From NCBI GenBank assembly GCA_022567875.1, contig JADFGB010000062.1, positions 1 through 6,613 of the forward strand: 6,613 bases of DNA, given 5' to 3'. This DNA is from Bacteroidota bacterium. Lineage in GTDB: Bacteria > Bacteroidota > Ignavibacteria > Ignavibacteriales > Ignavibacteriaceae. The notes beneath the pieces were generated by a model that was not told where the DNA came from, made no database searches, and worked only from the letters and a program-made list of their open reading frames with translations. Both the position numbers and the translations under genes were made by a program. Position 1 is the first letter of the stretch; the number at the start of each line of letters is the position of its first letter. Positions 1 to 4,418 of the stretch are shown here, piece by piece.

Positions 1-7
1 TTAAAAT

Positions 8-334
8 ATGATAAGAGAAAGACAATTACTTCCAAGTGAAAAAAATATAACATCAACAGATCAAGATTTTCATATAAAACTCGAATTAGAGTCCAATGAA
101 AGACTTTTAAAAGATTCTGAAAATATTAGTATACTTAATTTGGATCAACAATTTATTACTGATAGAAAAAACTCTGATCAATATAGGGTATATGGTAAGA
201 TATCTTTAATGACTTATGATGAAAATACAAAAGTAACAAATATAAATACGTTTTCTAGTGATAATGACATTGAAAGGGAAGAAAATTTAAAACAATTTGG
301 AATTATAAACTTTTCTGGAAATGTTATCGTATAA
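8..334 (+). CDS. Hypothetical protein, 108 residues, possibly a gene fragment
   Basis: I do not recognise this protein. It is polar and charged, rich in Asp, Glu, Lys, Asn and Ser. It has no signal peptide, no transmembrane segment and no Cys, and contains a short RVYGKI stretch near residues 59-64. An in-frame TAA at 2-4 lies just before the ATG, so the frame does not extend left from the window. Too little upstream sequence is present to judge a ribosome binding site. Codon use (many A- or G-starting codons) and length in such AT-rich DNA favour real coding over chance. It ends at a TAA inside an (ATA)4 run. Both other plus frames stay open past that point: one gives a hydrophobic stretch to 405, the other a short polar stretch to 389. 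This could mean a frameshifted or decayed longer gene. It is convergent with the LPS cluster and shows no functional link to it. Confidence 0.45.
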   Translation: MIRERQLLPSEKNITSTDQDFHIKLELESNERLLKDSENISILNLDQQFITDRKNSDQYRVYGKISLMTYDENTKVTNINTFSSDNDIEREENLKQFGIINFSGNVIV

Positions 335-440
335 TAATAATACTTTCTGTAATTTTAGGTTGGATTTATATAATCAAATACCTCAATGATAGTATTATAA
401 TATAATAATATAAAAGAAAATTAATTAAATTTATATTTTT
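331..440. other. AT-rich convergent junction between the hypothetical ORF and the ostA-like gene
   Basis: This stretch is almost all A and T. It starts with (ATA)4 at 331-342 and includes a run of alternating TA/ATT triplets near 390-412. It holds the stop of the plus-strand ORF (332-334) and, on the minus strand, the last 25 or so codons of the ostA-like gene, whose TAA is at 366-368. I see no GC-rich stem followed by a T-run on either strand, so no intrinsic terminator can be called. The best fold is a weak broken stem at 357-383 (AGGT with ACCT outside, GATT with AATC inside). The minus-strand tail encoded here is unusually hydrophobic and may be intergenic DNA recently drawn into the reading frame. 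Confidence 0.5.
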
Positions 441-1817
441 AAGCAAATCAGATTTGATAGGTTTATTTTTAAAAGGAACATATTTTGGCAGCACAAAATC
501 ATCCTCTTTTCCTTCCACTAATCTCTCCGGGTGGTATTCGGTATTAGGTGTTCCGTATAGTCTAATTTCTTTTACCTTATTATCATTAAAATAAATTGTC
601 ATTAATTTTGAAGAAGATTTTGACAGCCCGTTTTTTTTGTCGTTATCATACTGATAATGAATGCTGAGTACTTTTCCGTATATATTTGTTTTTATAAGTT
701 TACCGCCTTCAAAATATGAATACAAACTATCCCCGCTTGTTTGGTCGAATCTATTTTTATTATTTTCATTTTGTGAAATTACAAAAACATTTATATTTGC
801 AAACATAAGATCGATTTTATTGTCCTTTATTTTTATGTTAATGCTGTCGCCTGTAATTTGAGTATTTTCATACCACAAAAAAGGTTGTTGATTCGTCTTT
901 TTATTTAATGTTATAATAAGTGTTTTATCTTTTATGTAATATAATGTTTTATCATTAACAGAGGCAAAGTTACCGCGTAATATTTTTACGGAATCTCTAA
1001 CCTTATACATATCAAGTGAATCTCTGTAAGCTTCCAAATATTTTGCGCTTATTAGCAAAGTATCAATTTTTATTTCCTCTAGTTTATTTCCATTTGGTTT
1101 TTGCAGTGTAGTATCTATCTGCATCAATAGAGGGTTGACTGATACAACAGTGTAATTCCGACTTGGATAATTTTCCAAATGTCCACCGAAAACAACTGTA
1201 TTATCTGTCTTACTTTTTAATTTTACATTAAAATCGGCAATAGCATTTTTACTTTCTCTAAAATAATTTAGGCTGTCACAATATATAGTATTTGTTGAAT
1301 CAACTATTTTAACGTTTCCCATTGCAATCATTCTTTGATCGTCTTTATAATACAAAAGACTGTCGGAAGTTAAAGAAGTGGAAGAATCTGTAAGTTTAAC
1401 ATTATATTTGAAAAAAGCATTGTGATTATCAAAAGAATATCTACCCGAATTTGCAGACAGAGTCATTTCACCATCAGTAAGTTTTAAAGGATTATCCGTG
1501 GATGTTCTTTTATCGTCTCCGTAATAAAATCCTCTTGAAGTTTCAATAGTAATGCTGTCCTGCTTAATAATTACATTCCCTATCAGCTCAACATTATTAT
1601 CTGATATAAACTGCACGGCTTTGTCGCACGTTATCACCACATTGCCTTGTGTAATTACAACATGATTATATATTTCGCGAATGATCTTACCGTTAATATT
1701 TCTACCAACCAGGCTGTCCCCTATTACCTTGATTGTGTTGTCATTTGTTTGTGCAATTAATAATACAGGTAAAAGAAGAAAAAGGGGGAGAGTTTTCATT
1801 AATGATAATTTATTCAT
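366..1817 (-). CDS. OstA/LptA-like periplasmic LPS-transport protein
   Basis: This is an OstA-like protein of the LptA/LptD-N family, 483 residues, predicted to act in the periplasm as part of the beta-jellyroll bridge that carries LPS from LptC to the outer membrane. A signal peptide occupies residues 1-22 (hydrophobic core LPLFLLLPVLLIA, cleavage probably after A22). After it comes a long beta-rich region of recurring short strands with the OstA-type pattern, such as GNVVI near 58, GNVII near 80, YNVKL near 138, GNVKI near 167 and FNVKL near 196. Extra copies beyond the usual LptA size (about 180 residues) make it much longer than the E. coli protein, as is common for OstA-like proteins in Bacteroidetes relatives. 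The ATG overlaps the lptC stop as ATGA; an alternative ATG at codon 7 would also give a good signal peptide. The recognisable body ends near residue 460. The last ~19 residues (465-483) are strongly hydrophobic and look atypical. Confidence 0.82.
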   Translation of the reverse strand: MNKLSLMKTLPLFLLLPVLLIAQTNDNTIKVIGDSLVGRNINGKIIREIYNHVVITQGNVVITCDKAVQFISDNNVELIGNVIIKQDSITIETSRGFYYGDDKRTSTDNPLKLTDGEMTLSANSGRYSFDNHNAFFKYNVKLTDSSTSLTSDSLLYYKDDQRMIAMGNVKIVDSTNTIYCDSLNYFRESKNAIADFNVKLKSKTDNTVVFGGHLENYPSRNYTVVSVNPLLMQIDTTLQKPNGNKLEEIKIDTLLISAKYLEAYRDSLDMYKVRDSVKILRGNFASVNDKTLYYIKDKTLIITLNKKTNQQPFLWYENTQITGDSINIKIKDNKIDLMFANINVFVISQNENNKNRFDQTSGDSLYSYFEGGKLIKTNIYGKVLSIHYQYDNDKKNGLSKSSSKLMTIYFNDNKVKEIRLYGTPNTEYHPERLVEGKEDDFVLPKYVPFKNKPIKSDLLKNINLINFLLYYYIIILSLRYLII

Positions 1818-2365
1818 TTATGCTGATTTGAATCTGATTTGGAAATATAAGTAACTTTATACACAACATAGTTCATTAAGTACTGATCAGATTCAAAACC
1901 ATAACCTTTTATTATTTCTGTGGGTGAAATGATAGTTACAAATTTATCTGATATTATTTTTTTATCCCGGTCTCTAAAAATTAATTCTTCCGTAGTAACA
2001 ACAGTTCCGCTGTCGCTTACAGCCACTACGCTGTCAATAGCGTAAAGGTCTTTAGTAACATCGTTTACTTTTCCTCTTTTCGCAGTAATCACACTGGTTA
2101 TTTTGAAATCAGAATTGTAGAAATAGATTTTGATATTCTCATCCAGCAAAGTTTCCTGTTCTTTTTCAAAGACCCTTAAATGTCCGGCGTAAAGAATTGC
2201 TTTTGTAATACCGGAATCGCTAAAAATTATTTTTGTATCCCAGCTTTCTTGACTTGGTAAATTTTTTGCATCCAAAGAAGAATCGACTAATGGTTTTACT
2301 TTTGGGTTGTTACAACTTGTAGTAGTTAAAAATAATATTAAAAAAAAATAAAAGGATATTTTCAT
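1814..2365 (-). CDS. lptC: LptC-like LPS export lipoprotein
   Basis: Predicted LptC, the periplasmic component that receives LPS from the LptBFG transporter and passes it to LptA-type proteins. The protein is 183 residues, close to the family norm (about 190). The N-terminus is a lipoprotein signal: a hydrophobic stretch at residues 5-13, then a TTSC lipobox with the lipidated Cys at 18. This differs from E. coli LptC, which is held by an uncleaved transmembrane helix; a lipoprotein form is usual in Bacteroidetes-type genomes. The body is beta-rich and contains the family-like stretches AGHLRVFEKEQETLL (about 60-74), TAKRGKVN (about 94-101) and a late GYGFESDQYLMNY (about 155-167). It starts at an ATG overlapping the kdsD stop as ATGA, and its own TGA overlaps the ostA-like start the same way, so translational coupling is likely; no strong Shine-Dalgarno is seen. 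Identification rests on pattern, lipobox and context. Confidence 0.85.
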   Translation of the reverse strand: MKISFYFFLILFLTTTSCNNPKVKPLVDSSLDAKNLPSQESWDTKIIFSDSGITKAILYAGHLRVFEKEQETLLDENIKIYFYNSDFKITSVITAKRGKVNDVTKDLYAIDSVVAVSDSGTVVTTEELIFRDRDKKIISDKFVTIISPTEIIKGYGFESDQYLMNYVVYKVTYISKSDSNQHK

Positions 2366-3339
2366 CTTTGACGTAAACCGAGATTTATTAGATCGTGCAG
2401 GTGAATCATACCAATTGGCTTTTTTTCGGAATCTGTAATGACAAGTGTAGTAATTTTATGGTTTTCCATTTGTTGTAATGCGAATGAAGCTAAATAATCC
2501 TGTTCTAAAACTTTCGGATTGGATGTCATAATATCTTTTGCTTTTAGACCATCTATACTTAAGGATTTTTCCAATAAACGCCTCAAATCACCGTCTGTTA
2601 TTATCCCTTTTAATATTCTTTTTTGATCAACAACACAAGTAGCACCGAGACGTTTTGAAGTAATTTCCAAGATTGCATCTTTTATATTTGTTTCTTCTTC
2701 TACAATTGGAATGTTATGGTCCTTTATCATTATTTCGCTAATCTTTAGTGATAATCTTTTACCTAAACTTCCACCCGGATGCAGAAAAGCAAAATCCTCA
2801 ACAGTAAATCCATTTTTTTGAAGTAATGCAACGGAAAGAGCGTCCCCCAAAACCAATGTCACGGTAGTTGATGCGGTGGGTGCTAAATCGTGAGGACAAG
2901 CCTCCTCTTTTACAGCTATGTTTAATAAAATATCACATTTTTTAGATAGAGATGATTTTGGATTAGCAGTCATTGCAATTAATACTACTTTAAGTCTTTT
3001 GAATAATGGTAAAAGATTTACTATCTCTGGGGATTCTCCGCTTTTTGAAATTAAAATTACAATGTCTTCCTTTCTAACCATCCCTAAATCACCGTGAAGT
3101 GCATCTGTGGGGTGTAAGAAAATTGCTGCCGTTCCTGTGGAATTTAAAGTTGCAACAATTTTTCGTGCAATCAATCCTGATTTCCCCATTCCCGAAAATA
3201 CAACCCTGCCTTTGGAATTATAAATTACATCTACAGCTTTTGCAAACTGATTGTCAATGCTGTTTATTAAATTGGCAACGGCTTCGGCTTCAATCCTAAT
3301 TACTTCCTTACCGGCTTGAATTATTCTATCTACTGTCAA
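2362..3339 (-). CDS. kdsD: Arabinose-5-phosphate isomerase, KpsF/GutQ family
   Basis: Cytoplasmic enzyme that interconverts D-ribulose-5-phosphate and D-arabinose-5-phosphate, the first step of Kdo synthesis. At 325 residues it matches E. coli KdsD (328). A sugar isomerase (SIS) domain spans about 30-190, with SGMGKSG at 49-55, HPTDALHGDLG at 76-86, SKSGESPE at 98-105, EEACPHDLAPT at 145-155 and FLHPGGSLGKRL at 185-196. Two CBS domains follow, about 205-262 and 268-325. Residues K53, E105, E146 and H187 fall at a constant offset of six from the catalytic K59, E111, E152 and H193 that I recall for E. coli KdsD, so the enzyme looks intact. The start is TTG (3337-3339): it has a good AGGAG ten bases upstream and no ATG lies between it and the upstream in-frame stop. 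GutQ, the paralogue, is possible by sequence, but the position between kdsA and lptC favours KdsD. Confidence 0.95.
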   Translation of the reverse strand: MTVDRIIQAGKEVIRIEAEAVANLINSIDNQFAKAVDVIYNSKGRVVFSGMGKSGLIARKIVATLNSTGTAAIFLHPTDALHGDLGMVRKEDIVILISKSGESPEIVNLLPLFKRLKVVLIAMTANPKSSLSKKCDILLNIAVKEEACPHDLAPTASTTVTLVLGDALSVALLQKNGFTVEDFAFLHPGGSLGKRLSLKISEIMIKDHNIPIVEEETNIKDAILEITSKRLGATCVVDQKRILKGIITDGDLRRLLEKSLSIDGLKAKDIMTSNPKVLEQDYLASFALQQMENHKITTLVITDSEKKPIGMIHLHDLINLGLRQR

Positions 3340-3354
3340 AAAGAATAGTCTCCT
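3340..3354 (-). promoter_or_regulatory. Ribosome binding site deciding the TTG start of kdsD
   Basis: On the minus strand AGGAG (plus-strand CTCCT at 3350-3354) sits ten bases before the TTG codon at 3337-3339. The frame upstream of the TTG has no ATG or GTG before the TAA at 3373-3375. The first internal ATG is residue 51, inside the conserved SGMGKSG motif. TTG is therefore the only start that gives a full SIS domain. It is the clearest Shine-Dalgarno in the window. Confidence 0.75.
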
Positions 3355-3413
3355 AATTTTAATTATTTCAGTTTAAAAATAAAGATTAAAATTCATAAAT
3401 GAAGAATATTAAT

Positions 3414-4226
3414 TTAATAGTTTTTCACAGTTCTATCTATATTCTGCACTTCGATTAAAAAGGTTTCTAAATGGGATAAAGGTAACTGTGAATCCGCATC
3501 GCTTAAGGCATTTAACGGATCAGGATGTACTTCTAAAAATAAAGTACTAATACCAATAGCGGTTGCAGCTTTTGCCAAAGGTAAAATAAATTTCGGGTTG
3601 CCACCGCTTTTACCTCCTTTACTAGGAATTTGAACGGAGTGAGTTGCATCCATCACAACAGGATACCCAAGTTCTTTCATCAATACTAATCCCCGCATAT
3701 CAACTACTAAATTGTGATAGCCGAAACTTGTCCCTCTTTCAGTCAGCATAATTTTATTGTTTCCGTTATATGAAACTTTCCCTGCTGCAAATTTCATATC
3801 TTCGGGTGCAAGGAACTGTCCTTTTTTAATATTTACAATTTTTCCGCTATCGCCGGCAGCTTTTAATAGTTCAGTCTGTCTGCATAAAAAAGCCGGAATT
3901 TGAAGTATATCAGTAAACCCTGTTACTAATTTAATATCATCAAGTGAATGAATATCAGTTAGAATAGGAATATCTAATTGTTTTTTTACATCTTCTAAAA
4001 TCCTTAAAGCTTCGTCACCGAGTCCCTCAAATGAATCAAGGCTTGTTCTGTTAGCTTTTTTAAAACTTGACTTAAAAACAAAAGGAATATTCAATTTCGA
4101 TGTTATTTTTTTAATCTCTTCGGCAGTACGAAAAATCATCTCTTTATTTTCAACAACACAGGGACCTGCAACTAAAACAAACGGGTTTGTGTTTGATATC
4201 TTGATATTTCCTAATTCGATTATCAC
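3414..4226 (-). CDS. kdsA: 3-deoxy-8-phosphooctulonate synthase (Kdo-8-phosphate synthase)
   Basis: Cytoplasmic (beta/alpha)8-barrel enzyme that condenses phosphoenolpyruvate with arabinose-5-phosphate to Kdo-8-phosphate, using the product of the downstream kdsD. It has 270 residues (family about 265-285) and the expected motifs in order: VAGPCVVEN (19-27), FKSSFKKANRTS (51-62), DIHS (91-94), KKGQFLAPEDM (134-144), LTERGTSFGYHNLVVDMRG (161-179), DATHSVQ (193-199) and EVHPDP (232-237). Cys23, His196, Glu232 and Asp243 align by near-constant offset with the metal ligands Cys11, His185, Glu222 and Asp233 of the Aquifex enzyme. This points to the metal-dependent class; E. coli KdsA has Asn at the Cys site. 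The start is GTG at 4224-4226: an in-frame TAA at 4248-4250 leaves no other start codon upstream, and a weak AAAGG lies about 11 bases before it. It is the first gene of the minus-strand cluster. Confidence 0.96.
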   Translation of the reverse strand: MIIELGNIKISNTNPFVLVAGPCVVENKEMIFRTAEEIKKITSKLNIPFVFKSSFKKANRTSLDSFEGLGDEALRILEDVKKQLDIPILTDIHSLDDIKLVTGFTDILQIPAFLCRQTELLKAAGDSGKIVNIKKGQFLAPEDMKFAAGKVSYNGNNKIMLTERGTSFGYHNLVVDMRGLVLMKELGYPVVMDATHSVQIPSKGGKSGGNPKFILPLAKAATAIGISTLFLEVHPDPLNALSDADSQLPLSHLETFLIEVQNIDRTVKNY

Positions 4227-4261
4227 TTTACTTAATGCCTTTATCTTTTAAAAATATGATA

Positions 4262-4319
4262 AACGGTTTATAATTTTTTCTTAATTTAGTTAGAATATAA
4301 TATATTAAAATAAGCCGTT
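4262..4319. repeat. Imperfect inverted repeat in the divergent promoter region
   Basis: AACGGTTTA at 4262-4270 faces TAAGCCGTT at 4311-4319. The arms match at eight of nine positions, or nine of nine as RNA if a G-U pair is allowed. The 40 bases between them are nearly all A and T, so these arms hold some of the few G/C bases in the region. It could be a split operator flanking the kdsA promoter candidate, or chance. Confidence 0.25.
4267..4295 (-). promoter_or_regulatory. Weak candidate promoter for the kdsA-kdsD-lptC-ostA cluster
   Basis: On the minus strand TATAAA (plus 4267-4272) is preceded by TTCTAA (plus 4290-4295) at 17-bp spacing. The -10 matches five of six consensus bases and the -35 only three of six. 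It would start transcription near 4260, about 34 bases before the GTG of kdsA. In DNA this AT-rich such matches arise easily, so this is a suggestion only. Confidence 0.25.
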
Positions 4320-4327
4320 AGATAATA

Positions 4328-4356
4328 TTGAACTTAATAGCTCGTCTAAATATAAA
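4328..4356 (+). promoter_or_regulatory. Candidate sigma70-type promoter for the PIG-L gene
   Basis: TTGAAC (4328-4333) and TATAAA (4351-4356) are separated by exactly 17 bp, with four of six and five of six matches to the -35 and -10 consensus. Transcription would begin near 4363, leaving a leader of about 56 bases before the ATG at 4419. No Bacteroidetes-type TAnnTTTG box was found at a better place. Confidence 0.42.
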
Positions 4357-4418
4357 TAAATCAAATAACTAATTGAAGATAATACTCTTATTTAGGACAA
4401 TATAACATTGGATAATTT

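Larger units (their letters stand above)
4227..4418. other. Divergent intergenic region between kdsA and the PIG-L gene
   Basis: This 192-bp AT-rich spacer separates the two divergent genes and must hold both promoters. A fair sigma70-like promoter for the plus strand lies at 4328-4356, a weak minus-strand candidate at 4267-4295, and an imperfect inverted repeat at 4262-4270/4311-4319. I see no small ORF, RNA gene or riboswitch-like conserved core. Confidence 0.6.

Noticed and set aside
331..342. (ATA)4 repeat as a phase-variation switch
   Set aside because: Slippage by whole triplets does not change the reading frame, and four units is short for a contingency locus.
357..383. Bidirectional intrinsic terminator between the convergent genes
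   Set aside because: The stem is broken by a four-base internal bulge, has only two G-C pairs in the outer arm and is not followed by a T-run on either strand.
661..861. 66-residue plus-strand ORF inside the ostA-like gene
   Set aside because: It lies antisense within a gene with clear signal peptide and OstA pattern; the hydrophobic look arises from the complement of that gene.
3099..3299. 66-residue plus-strand ORF inside kdsD
   Set aside because: It is antisense to the conserved SIS domain; low-complexity Leu/Gln/Cys composition marks it as a shadow.
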